Shown: piece by piece, positions 1 through 5,006 of the stretch
Layout: every line of letters begins with the position of its first letter
How positions within the stretch are numbered: the stretch's first letter is position 1
Source: Actinomycetota bacterium
Lineage (GTDB): Bacteria > Actinomycetota > Thermoleophilia > Gaiellales > Gaiellaceae
Direction of reading: 5' to 3'
Assembly (NCBI GenBank): GCA_003170995.1
Contig: PMXT01000092.1
Span: 1 to 5,006 of the forward strand
DNA length: 5,006 nt
Position numbers and translations under genes: made by a program
The notes under the pieces: model-generated
Told to the model about the DNA's origin: nothing
The model's database searches: none
The model's input: the letters and a program-made list of their open reading frames with translations, nothing else

Positions 1-271
1 CGATGTTGCAGCCGTCGGTGGTCGAGCAGGTGAGGGCGACCTGCCCCGGCTCGGAGCCGACGAGCGCCGCTATCTGCGCCCGCACCCGGTCGCGCAGCTG
101 CATGACCTCCGCAAAGAAATCCGGCCCCGAGCGCCCAAGCTCGAGATCGCGCCTCTGCCTCTCCTCCATCGCCTCGATCGTGGCGCGGGCGAGCGGCCCG
201 AAAGTGCCGGCGTTCAGATAGCCGAAGCGTTCGAAGACTGGAAACTGGGCACGTGCTTGAGCGAAGTCCAT
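1..271 (-). CDS. Class V aminotransferase (cysteine desulfurase-like), N-terminal part, truncated by window edge
   Basis: The reading frame opens with ATG at 271 and stays open to the left edge, giving 90 residues of a longer protein. Residues 18-27 read YLNAGTFGPL, the N-terminal signature of fold-type I class V aminotransferases (usually YLNxAxxGPxP). Residues 81-89 read TCSTTDGCN, which matches the segment that contacts the PLP phosphate early in the large domain. Between them is a predicted helical stretch rich in Glu, Arg and Gln. Family members include cysteine desulfurases, isopenicillin-N-epimerase-like enzymes and EgtE-type C-S lyases; the catalytic lysine lies outside the window, so the substrate cannot be assigned. 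The gene is divergent from the lipoprotein gene, with 55 bp between starts. No Shine-Dalgarno is visible, but TATCGT lies 7 nt before the ATG. The family call is secure; the specific reaction is unknown. Confidence 0.88.
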   Translation of the reverse strand, partial: MDFAQARAQFPVFERFGYLNAGTFGPLARATIEAMEERQRRDLELGRSGPDFFAEVMQLRDRVRAQIAALVGSEPGQVALTCSTTDGCNI

Positions 272-278
272 CACCGAG

Positions 279-284
279 ACGATA
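279..284 (-). promoter_or_regulatory. Putative -10 hexamer (TATCGT) of the aminotransferase gene
   Basis: On the minus strand TATCGT ends 7 nt before the ATG at 271. It fits TANNNT, and the implied transcription start falls at or 1 nt before the start codon, so the mRNA would be leaderless or nearly so. No good -35 hexamer is seen 16-19 nt upstream. The same hexamer and spacing recur before the aminopeptidase gene (4823-4828). Confidence 0.35.
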
Positions 285-292
285 ACCGCCCC

Positions 293-320
293 TCGACACG
301 TCGCGCGACTATGTAAGAAT
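293..320 (+). promoter_or_regulatory. Putative promoter of the lipoprotein gene, with a palindrome in the spacer
   Basis: TCGACA at 293-298 matches TTGACA in 5 of 6 positions. After a 16-nt spacer comes AAGAAT at 315-320, which matches TATAAT in 4 of 6; TAAGAAT starts at 314. Six nucleotides then separate this from the GTG at 327, so transcription would begin at or next to the start codon. The spacer holds a perfect 10-bp palindrome, GTCGCGCGAC, at 300-309, a position where a repressor could block polymerase. The operator role is inference, and short GC-rich palindromes are common by chance in this base composition. Confidence 0.4.
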
Positions 321-326
321 CAGCCG

Positions 327-1439
327 GTGCGCCGCGCCGCTCTTCTGCTCGCCGTCTCGATATTGATCGCCGGCTGCGGCGGGAAGAATGGCGATCCGGC
401 GCGGCAGACGGTCACGCCGCCACGACCGAGCACGGCGCCGCTCGATCCCGAGCACATGCGTTCCTTGCCGACGCAGGGGCTCGTCGTTCCTCGCAAGCAC
501 GACCTCCTGCTCGTAGGGCTGAACGGGAAGCCGTATGGGCGCCTCGTCGGGTTCAAGCTCCCCACAAAAGGGACGCGCAGCCAAGAGCGGATCGACGATC
601 TGTACTCGCTGGCCGCCGACTCCGTTCTCGTAGCGAGCCCAAACGGACGTCGCTACCTGCTCGGTGGCTCTCCTGTCCACCTAAAGCCGATGCTCAAGCC
701 AAAGCTCGCGCTTGAGAATGGATACGCGCTGATCGGCCCGTTCGCCGGAGCGCCAGATGACGCGGACCCACTCTTTTCGCTCGTGCGCGGTCGGAAAACC
801 GTCGTTAGGAAGCACAAGTTCCCTCAACTGCTCCCCGCGGGACAACTCATCCAGATCGACCGTTTCGTCGGCGGGAAGTACATGGTCGTGGACTTTCGAA
901 GCGGTAGTACGTGGACTTTGCCGGAGGATTGCGCTCCATCATCGGTGCGCGGAGGCGTCCTGCTCGCGGTTTGTTCAGCTGATGGACCGAAAGCAAAGCT
1001 TGCCTATGGTGCCGTCACGTACTTCAGCCGACACGGCGAGACCAAGCACCTCGCCCCGGTACCGCTTCCGATGACGGGTGGGCCGATCGTGTCGGCGCAG
1101 CTTTCCCCGAACGGGCAGCATCTGCTCGTCGACCTTGCGTCTGGCTGCGGCCCCGGTTACTCCTATATCTTCTCAGCGGAGCGGGGTACGGGACGAGCTA
1201 TCACCGGTGAGCGAGCGGGCAAGACACAGGCTCTTAATTCCGAATCTCTCGGTTGGTCTAGCAACGACCGAGCGGTGTTCCGCTTGATCCGCCCTTCGAA
1301 TTGCGAAACGCCCGGACGCGCAGGCATCTATCTAGTTGATCCAACAACGTTCAAACGAACATTCGTCTACCCGGAGCCTTCGCGAGATTGGGTCAGGTCC
1401 CCGATGTGGAACCCGGCCCCGCCGCCTACCCGACCCTGA
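327..1439 (+). CDS. Predicted secreted lipoprotein with beta-propeller-like (TolB/WD40-like) strand repeats, function unknown
   Basis: The 370-residue product begins with a short lipoprotein signal peptide: Arg2-Arg3, a hydrophobic core to Ile14, then Ala15-Gly16-Cys17 as the lipobox. This supports the GTG start at 327; the next in-frame Met, residue 44, would lose the signal. Residues 18-45 are a Pro/Thr-rich linker. The rest is a series of short beta-strand units with polar turns, such as SPNGRRYLL (104-112), SPNGQHLLVDL (260-270), LGWSSNDRAVFRL (308-320) and IYLVDP (334-339), as in TolB-like or WD40-like propellers. Besides Cys17 there are four cysteines (202, 216, 274, 326), enough for two disulfides, which fits an exported protein. 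No catalytic motif is seen. G+C is lower than in the neighbours: 33/60 at both 961-1020 and 1201-1260. The 3' end overlaps the convergent EEP gene by 14 bp. It lies outside the membrane if the signal call is right; its ligand is unknown. Confidence 0.82.
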   Translation: MRRAALLLAVSILIAGCGGKNGDPARQTVTPPRPSTAPLDPEHMRSLPTQGLVVPRKHDLLLVGLNGKPYGRLVGFKLPTKGTRSQERIDDLYSLAADSVLVASPNGRRYLLGGSPVHLKPMLKPKLALENGYALIGPFAGAPDDADPLFSLVRGRKTVVRKHKFPQLLPAGQLIQIDRFVGGKYMVVDFRSGSTWTLPEDCAPSSVRGGVLLAVCSADGPKAKLAYGAVTYFSRHGETKHLAPVPLPMTGGPIVSAQLSPNGQHLLVDLASGCGPGYSYIFSAERGTGRAITGERAGKTQALNSESLGWSSNDRAVFRLIRPSNCETPGRAGIYLVDPTTFKRTFVYPEPSRDWVRSPMWNPAPPPTRP

Positions 1440-2130
1440 GCTCGATTGGAGCGTGATCGGAGAGGACTCCGGACGCGGTCGTGCGCTCGGCCTCGCGCCA
1501 GAGCTCGAGCGGGCTCGCCTCGCCACCACGAACGAGAATGTGGTCGATGCGCGGGCCCGGCGGCGAGAAGCCGGGCAGCTCGGGTAGCTGGCTCGGGCGC
1601 AGGTTGAAGTCACCGGCAAGGACGAGCGCTTCGCCAGGTTGAACGAGCGACTCTGCGAAGGCAAGTGCGCGCAAAGTCTCACCGGCGCAGATCTCGGGGT
1701 GGCGGGGCTCGCTCGAGGTGTGCAGGTTGGCGATCACCATCCCTTCGAGGCGTACGGCCTCGCAAATCCGGCGCTCGCGCCGACTGCGGCTGATCGTCGT
1801 CCAGCGCTCCTCGAGTGGGACGAGGCGGGGATGAAGCAGGATCGCGTTGGCCTGTCCCGAGACGGCCGAGCGGAAGAAGCCCTGGTCGAGCCGCGTGATC
1901 CAGCCGCCCAGCCGAGGAGGGAACCAGACCCGGCGCGCGCTTCGCCAGATCGCTGTCATGCCGCTCCAGACCTCGAGCTGGGGACAGCCCCAGAGCGGAA
2001 CCTCCTGTAGGCAGACGACATCGGGACGGTCGGATGAGACCAGGCGTACCGCCTCTTCGAGGTGACTGCGACGGCCTCGCGGCGAGGTCATGCCGTGGTA
2101 GAGGTTCCAAGAGCGAACGAGCATCACCAT
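1426..2130 (-). CDS. Endonuclease/exonuclease/phosphatase (EEP) family metal-dependent hydrolase
   Basis: The 234-residue protein carries the whole EEP active-site set in order: SWNLYHG with Asn9, VVCLQEVP with metal-binding Glu43, GQANAIL with Asn95, ANLHTS with His137, AGDFN with Asp174 and Asn176, RIDHILV with Asp196, and SDHAPI with Asp225 and catalytic His226. EEP enzymes cleave phosphodiester or phosphomonoester bonds in nucleic acids, phosphoinositides or sphingomyelin using Mg2+; this compact protein has no extra domain that reveals the substrate. No signal peptide or membrane segment is seen, so it is probably cytoplasmic. Two ATGs compete: 2130 (MVMLVRSWN) and 2124 (MLVRSWN). The second fits a leaderless start better and sits closer to the family's usual N terminus. 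No Shine-Dalgarno is seen. The stop lies inside the end of the lipoprotein gene. Family call firm; substrate unknown. Confidence 0.9.
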   Translation of the reverse strand: MVMLVRSWNLYHGMTSPRGRRSHLEEAVRLVSSDRPDVVCLQEVPLWGCPQLEVWSGMTAIWRSARRVWFPPRLGGWITRLDQGFFRSAVSGQANAILLHPRLVPLEERWTTISRSRRERRICEAVRLEGMVIANLHTSSEPRHPEICAGETLRALAFAESLVQPGEALVLAGDFNLRPSQLPELPGFSPPGPRIDHILVRGGEASPLELWREAERTTASGVLSDHAPIELRVG

Positions 2131-2132
2131 CG

Positions 2133-2138
2133 AGTGTA
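2133..2138 (-). promoter_or_regulatory. Putative -10 hexamer (TACACT) of the EEP gene
   Basis: On the minus strand TACACT (a TANNNT match, 4 of 6 to TATAAT) lies 2 nt before the ATG at 2130 and 8 nt before the ATG at 2124. If functional, the transcript would start between them, so translation from 2124 or the GTG codon at 2127 would be essentially leaderless and the ATG at 2130 would not be transcribed. No clear -35 is seen. Confidence 0.25.
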
Positions 2139-2139
2139 C

Positions 2140-2169
2140 GACGCCGCGGCGTCAGGAGAGTGCCTGACG
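2140..2169. repeat. Overlapping palindrome and inverted repeat just upstream of the EEP gene
   Basis: A perfect 14-bp palindrome, GACGCCGCGGCGTC, occupies 2140-2153. Overlapping it, CGTCAGG (2150-2156) and CCTGACG (2163-2169) form an inverted repeat with a 7-bp arm and 6-nt loop. The palindrome lies directly upstream of the putative -10 of the EEP gene, where an operator would be expected. It could bind a dimeric regulator; alternatively it may be chance in GC-rich DNA. Confidence 0.35.
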
Positions 2170-2275
2170 AAACGAAGCGCTCGACCGTCTGGCCGCGCTC
2201 GACGGCGCGATGTTCTTCCGGCACGAAGTCGACACTTTTCCGTGCGCTTTTTCTCGATACCGTTCTCCGCCCCGT

Positions 2276-2300
2276 GGGAGGGTGGGGGATGGTGGGTGGG
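2276..2300 (+). other. G-quadruplex-type G-tract cluster
   Basis: Five runs of three or more G lie within 25 bases on the plus strand: 2276-2278, 2280-2282, 2284-2288, 2294-2296 and 2298-2300. Loops are 1, 1, 5 and 1 nt, which meets the usual G3+N1-7 criterion for an intramolecular quadruplex, with one spare tract. It sits about 200 bp upstream of the glycosyltransferase start, on that gene's non-template strand. Folding and any role are inference. Confidence 0.6.
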
Positions 2301-2487
2301 CAAAGAGGCGCCCGTACCCAGAGCCGGCGCTTCGCGGCACGATGTGTTGTCGTTAGGGCCGATCCCGCTAGGCCTACACGCCCGAATCGGCCGCCCCGCG
2401 GCGCCAGTGACCGCCCTGGTCGCTACGCCTAACCTCGGATCCACCGATTTGTGCCCGGTCAGCGGGTCATCATTTCGTTCGACGCTC

Positions 2488-2493
2488 TACGCT
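2488..2493 (+). promoter_or_regulatory. Putative -10 hexamer (TACGCT) of the glycosyltransferase gene
   Basis: TACGCT fits TANNNT and ends exactly 6 nt before the GTG at 2500, so the expected +1 is the G of the start codon. There is no Shine-Dalgarno between it and the GTG. The -35 region (about 2464-2471) has no good match to TTGACA. The spacing helps choose 2500 as the start over in-frame codons further upstream. Confidence 0.35.
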
Positions 2494-2499
2494 TCCGGC

Positions 2500-3558
2500 G
2501 TGCGCGTCCTCATCGCCGACCCGCCCGCCTTCTCGCCGCCCTACGACCACGAGCTGGCAGCGGCGCTGGCGCGTGCCGGCGCCGAGGTCGAGCTGGTCAG
2601 CTCACGCTTCCGCTTCGGGACGGTGCCGGAGCCCGAGGGCTACGAGCGAAATGAGCTCTTCTATCCGCTCAGCTCGCGCCTGTTCAAGCGCTCGCACCTG
2701 CGCCTGCCGCTCAAGCTCTGCGAGCACCCGCTCGGCATGGCCCGCCTGGCCCGGCGCCGACCCGACGTCTTTCACCTGCAGTGGCTCGGCCTGCCCGAGC
2801 TCGATCGCTTTCTACTACCCAGGCGGGCGCCGATCGTCTTCACCGCTCACAATCTCGTGCCCCGTCGGGCGGTCGGCAAGCGCAAGCTCTGGCCCAAGCT
2901 GCTACGCCGCTTCGACGCCATCGTCGTGCACTCCGAGCGCGGCCGCGAGACGCTCGCCGAGCTCGGGATCGAGCGCGAGCGGCTGCACGTCATCCCCCAT
3001 CCCGTCTTCCGTAGTGACCCGCCCCGCAGCGACGACGGGCACACTCTCCTCTGCCTCGGACTGATCCGCTCGTACAAGGGCCTAAGCGATGCGATCGAAG
3101 TGGCGAAGAGACTCGGCGACGCACGCCTGCTCGTGGCCGGCGATCCGATGGAGCCGATCGAGCCCTACCGCGAGCAAGCCGGCGCGATCGCCGAGTGGCG
3201 CCTCGGCTACCTGTCCGAGGAGGAGATCAGCCGCGCCCTAGGAGACTCGACCGTAGCTCTGTTCCCCTACCGGGCCGGTCTCGACCAGTCGGGCGCCCTC
3301 CTGCGCGCGCTCGGAGCCGGAGTACCGGTCGTCGCCTATGACGTCGGCGGCCTGGCCGAGCCCGTGCGCCGATTCGGAGTCGGCGCCGTCGTCCCGCCCG
3401 GTGACATCGAGGCGATGACCGAGGCCGTGCGCGAGCTGCTCGACAACCCCGATGCTCTCGCCCGCGCCCGAGCCGGTGTCCTGGCCGCGCGTGACACGCT
3501 CAGCTGGGACGCGGCGGCCGCGAGTCACCTTGAGGTTTATAAGTCGCTACTAGGCTAA
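2500..3558 (+). CDS. GT4-type glycosyltransferase (GT-B fold, group 1)
   Basis: The 352-residue product has a two-domain GT-B layout. The N-terminal domain opens with the strand VRVLIADPP (1-9) and contains DVFHLQWLG (89-97), FTAHN (114-118), VVHSERGRETL (142-152) and VIPHP (164-168). The C-terminal nucleotide-sugar-binding domain starts with LGLIRSYKG (186-194), followed by LLVAGDP (210-216), GYLSEEEISRAL (236-247), LFPYR (254-258) and QSGALLRALGAGVPVVAYDVGGLAEPV (split at 263-280 and 281-289). The usual E-x7-E motif of GT4 is replaced around 262-270, as in the family branch that carries QSG there. It transfers a sugar from an NDP- or GDP-sugar; donor and acceptor cannot be told. No membrane segment is seen, so it is probably cytoplasmic or peripheral. 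The frame is open back to 2062, but the family N terminus and a -10-like hexamer mark GTG 2500 as the start. It is a single gene, divergent from EEP and convergent with the aminopeptidase. Confidence 0.9.
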   Translation: MRVLIADPPAFSPPYDHELAAALARAGAEVELVSSRFRFGTVPEPEGYERNELFYPLSSRLFKRSHLRLPLKLCEHPLGMARLARRRPDVFHLQWLGLPELDRFLLPRRAPIVFTAHNLVPRRAVGKRKLWPKLLRRFDAIVVHSERGRETLAELGIERERLHVIPHPVFRSDPPRSDDGHTLLCLGLIRSYKGLSDAIEVAKRLGDARLLVAGDPMEPIEPYREQAGAIAEWRLGYLSEEEISRALGDSTVALFPYRAGLDQSGALLRALGAGVPVVAYDVGGLAEPVRRFGVGAVVPPGDIEAMTEAVRELLDNPDALARARAGVLAARDTLSWDAAAASHLEVYKSLLG

Positions 3559-3580
3559 ACAGCCCTGGTCTCGATCAGAC
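3553..3580. terminator. Weak hairpins in the convergent gap; possible terminator region
   Basis: Two small hairpins lie at the end of the glycosyltransferase gene: GGCT-AAAC-AGCC at 3553-3564, with the stop codon spanning its stem and loop, and GTCT-CGATC-AGAC at 3568-3580. Each has only a 4-bp stem and neither is followed by a T-run on either strand, so neither is a standard intrinsic terminator. Something must end both converging transcripts within or beyond this 39-bp gap; Rho-dependent termination is as likely. Confidence 0.2.
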
Positions 3581-3597
3581 GCTCCCGGGCGAAAGGC

Positions 3598-4815
3598 TTA
3601 ATCGAGCACCCAGGTGTTGTCGCGCAGGATCGGCACCGCTTCGCCGTCCTTGGTGATGCCGTCGACGTCCACCTCGGGACCGCCGATCATCAGGTCCGTG
3701 TGCACCACCGAGGAGTTGACGCCGTGGCGCTCGAGCTCCTCTGGCGAAAGCCCCAACCCACCTTCGATGCCACCGGGGTAGCCGCGGCCGTAGGCGATGT
3801 GACAGGCCGCGTTCTCGTCGAAGAGCGTGTTCAGGAAGGTGATGTCGAGGTCTCCGACACGTGAGGAGCTGTCGACGATCGAGACCTCGCCGAGGCGGCA
3901 GGCGTTCTCGTCCAGGCGAGTCTGAGCCTTTACGGCCTCGGCGCCCGTCGAAGCCGCGATATCGACGATGCGCCCAGCTTCGAAGCGCAACTCCAGATCG
4001 CGGGCGATCGTGCCGTCCAGCGAGAGCGGGCGGGTCGAGCGCACAACGCCCTCGGCCCGCATCCGATCGGGAGTCGCGAACACTTCCTCGGTCGGCAGGT
4101 TGGGCACGTACTTCTGGCCGTAGATGGTCTCGCCTTCGGCCGCGTGCCAGTAGGAATCGGACAGCAGCCCGACCACCAAGTCTGTGCCAGGGCCGCGGAA
4201 GCGGACCGAGTCGAAGTGGCGCTCGTTCAGTATTAGCGCACGCTTCGAGAGGCGGTCGATGTGCTCGCGCCAGGCGGCCACCGGATCGGGCTCGTCAAGC
4301 CTGACTGCGTGCTCTATCGCCTGCCAGAGGCGCTCGATGTCGGGCTCTCCGAATACCGCCCGAGCCCAGGCCTCGGTTGGAGCACCAATCAGCGACCAGG
4401 CGACCCGCTCTTCGACGTGTTGCCGAAGCGAAGCCTCGGCCAGCTCGCTCTGCCTGGACTCTGCGACCCGGGCCGGATCGAGGTCGGCCAGGAGCCCGGG
4501 CTCGGGGTCACCCGAGAAATTGATCTTGGCCGCTTTCTCGGTAGTGGCGTAGTCGAGGCGATCGACGAGCCAGGGCGGCGACCAGGGGAGCATCTCCTTG
4601 GGGCCGCTCTCGATCAGCGATCGGCGCACGCGTTGGTCGCCGTAGTTGACATCGACGAAACGCGCACCGAGCTTGTAGGCGTGAGCCGCAATAGCTCGCG
4701 CCAGATCGGCCTGCTCGGGATACGCCTGCACTAAAAGAAACTGACCGGGCTGGAGGTTCGCGCCGACTTCGACGGCGAGTTGGGCGTATCTCTCGAGACG
4801 ATCGGCGCTGCTCAC
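3598..4815 (-). CDS. M29-family metallo-aminopeptidase (thermophilic aminopeptidase / AmpS-PepS type)
   Basis: The 405-residue protein matches family M29, whose members are about 400-415 residues. These enzymes remove N-terminal amino acids from peptides with a two-metal centre, in the cytoplasm, for peptide turnover. Every expected ligand is present, counting from GTG 4815: NLPTEEVFATP with Glu243/Glu244, GEVSIVD with Glu310, LFDENAACHIAYGRGYP with His339 and catalytic-type Tyr346, and VVHTDLMIGG with His372 and Asp374. The N-terminal domain begins SSADRLERYAQLAVEVGANLQPGQ (2-25, split here as SSADRLERYAQLA then VEVGANLQPGQ), typical of the family. The frame extends to an ATG at 4911, but the extra 32 residues are Arg/Ser-rich without family character, so I choose GTG 4815. 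A GGAGG lies 15 nt upstream of it, too far for a normal ribosome site, whereas TATCGT lies 7 nt upstream. Convergent with the glycosyltransferase gene; 39 bp apart. Confidence 0.93.
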   Translation of the reverse strand: MSSADRLERYAQLAVEVGANLQPGQFLLVQAYPEQADLARAIAAHAYKLGARFVDVNYGDQRVRRSLIESGPKEMLPWSPPWLVDRLDYATTEKAAKINFSGDPEPGLLADLDPARVAESRQSELAEASLRQHVEERVAWSLIGAPTEAWARAVFGEPDIERLWQAIEHAVRLDEPDPVAAWREHIDRLSKRALILNERHFDSVRFRGPGTDLVVGLLSDSYWHAAEGETIYGQKYVPNLPTEEVFATPDRMRAEGVVRSTRPLSLDGTIARDLELRFEAGRIVDIAASTGAEAVKAQTRLDENACRLGEVSIVDSSSRVGDLDITFLNTLFDENAACHIAYGRGYPGGIEGGLGLSPEELERHGVNSSVVHTDLMIGGPEVDVDGITKDGEAVPILRDNTWVLD

Positions 4816-5006
4816 GGCCGCAACGATATACCTCCGGCTATCAGAGCGCCGACGGTGAGCGCTTCGAGCTGTACTCCGCAAGGGTGGGCACCACATTCTT
4901 CCGCCCTCCACCGTGAGCGCAAAGCGGAATGAAGACCCGTCGGCTGGGTGTGATCGGTGGATGTGAGGCTAGGACGCAGTGTCGCGTTCGTAGCTGGAGG
5001 CTACGG
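4816..5006. other. Upstream region of the aminopeptidase gene; no gene supported
   Basis: This 191-bp stretch holds the aminopeptidase promoter candidate, two copies of GTGAGCGC (4855-4862 and 4913-4920), and at the right edge an inverted repeat CGTAGC/GCTACG with a 5-nt loop (4989-5005). A plus-strand frame opens with ATG at 4929 and a minus-strand frame from the edge stops at 4969, but both are too short to judge. Confidence 0.4.
4823..4828 (-). promoter_or_regulatory. Putative -10 hexamer (TATCGT) of the aminopeptidase gene
   Basis: On the minus strand TATCGT ends 7 nt before the GTG at 4815, with the overlapping TATATC at 4825-4830 as an alternative. The arrangement is identical in sequence and spacing to that before the aminotransferase gene. 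It implies a start of transcription at or 1 nt before the GTG, which would place the upstream GGAGG (4831-4835) outside the mRNA. No clear -35 is seen. Confidence 0.35.

Larger units (their letters stand above)
2131..2499. other. Divergent intergenic region without a supportable gene
   Basis: This 369-bp stretch separates the starts of the EEP gene (minus) and the glycosyltransferase gene (plus). Frames are open on both strands, but their translations are Arg/Pro/Ser-rich with no family motif, as expected of non-coding GC-rich DNA. It holds the palindrome cluster at 2140-2169, a short direct repeat GCGCTCGAC (2177-2185 and 2195-2203), a slightly AT-richer patch with two T-runs (2236-2252), a dense G-tract cluster (2276-2300), an 8-bp palindrome TAGGCCTA near 2370, and the putative -10 of the glycosyltransferase gene at its right end. 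No tRNA or recognisable riboswitch was found. Confidence 0.6.

Noticed and set aside
1639..2010. Plus-strand frames antisense to the EEP gene
   Set aside because: They mirror the complete EEP coding sequence, which has all catalytic motifs in order, and have no family signature of their own.
2221..2252. Hairpin GCACG/CGTGC followed by a short T-run on the plus strand
   Set aside because: The stem is only 5 bp with a 15-nt loop, and no plus-strand gene upstream needs terminating here.
2124..2444. Minus-strand 106-residue frame in the intergenic region
   Set aside because: No recognisable motif, Arg/Pro-rich composition, and it overlaps the EEP start and its promoter elements.
2062..2499. A 146-residue N-terminal extension of the glycosyltransferase frame back to ATG 2062
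   Set aside because: It overlaps the EEP gene antisense, is Arg/Ser/Pro-rich with no motif, and precedes the natural GT-B N terminus. The open frame is a by-product of high G+C.
4989..5005. Inverted repeat CGTAGC-TGGAG-GCTACG at the right edge
   Set aside because: A 6-bp stem with no T-run and context cut off by the window end; it could be a terminator of an adjacent gene but cannot be judged.
4929..5006. Plus-strand frame from ATG 4929 to the right edge (starts MKTRRLGVIGG)
   Set aside because: The first residues recall the N terminus of racemase-like proteins, but the next 15 (CEARTQCRVRSWRLR) do not fit. There is no ribosome site or -10, and it is too short to support.
1..5006. tRNA genes, CRISPR arrays, insertion sequences, phage or defence genes
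   Set aside because: I looked for T-loop signatures, spaced repeats, transposase motifs and terminal inverted repeats on both strands and found none. Genes are ordinary metabolic or envelope types.

Overview
The window looks like chromosomal DNA of a high-GC bacterium, most likely an actinobacterium; a Thermoleophilia-type lineage is possible but is only a guess from gene style. Two coding stretches counted by eye (1861-1920 and 3361-3420) are each 44/60 G+C. Several genes start with GTG, and Shine-Dalgarno sequences are weak or absent. I see no tRNA, rRNA, insertion sequence, CRISPR array or phage signature.

Layout: (1) 1-271, minus strand: the N-terminal 90 residues of a class V (PLP-dependent, cysteine-desulfurase-like) aminotransferase that runs off the left edge. 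(2) 272-326: a 55-bp divergent promoter region. (3) 327-1439, plus strand: a 370-residue predicted lipoprotein with propeller-like strand repeats. (4) 1426-2130, minus strand: an endonuclease/exonuclease/phosphatase (EEP) family metal-dependent hydrolase, converging on and overlapping the lipoprotein gene by 14 bp. (5) 2131-2499: a 369-bp divergent intergenic region with a G-quadruplex-type motif and operator-like palindromes. (6) 2500-3558, plus strand: a GT4-type glycosyltransferase. (7) 3559-3597: a short convergent gap. (8) 3598-4815, minus strand: an M29-family metallo-aminopeptidase with all expected metal ligands. (9) 4816-5006: its upstream region, with no gene I can support.

Neighbouring genes are always on opposite strands, so there is no operon and the window does not describe one pathway. 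The genes appear to be single transcription units for separate jobs: amino-acid or sulfur-type PLP chemistry, an envelope lipoprotein, a phosphoesterase, sugar transfer and peptide turnover. The most coherent pattern is at the gene starts. Three of five starts have a TANNNT -10-like hexamer 6 or 7 nt before the start codon, two of them the identical TATCGT-N7 arrangement, and the other two are near variants. This points to leaderless transcription. I did not find a convincing novel multi-gene system.
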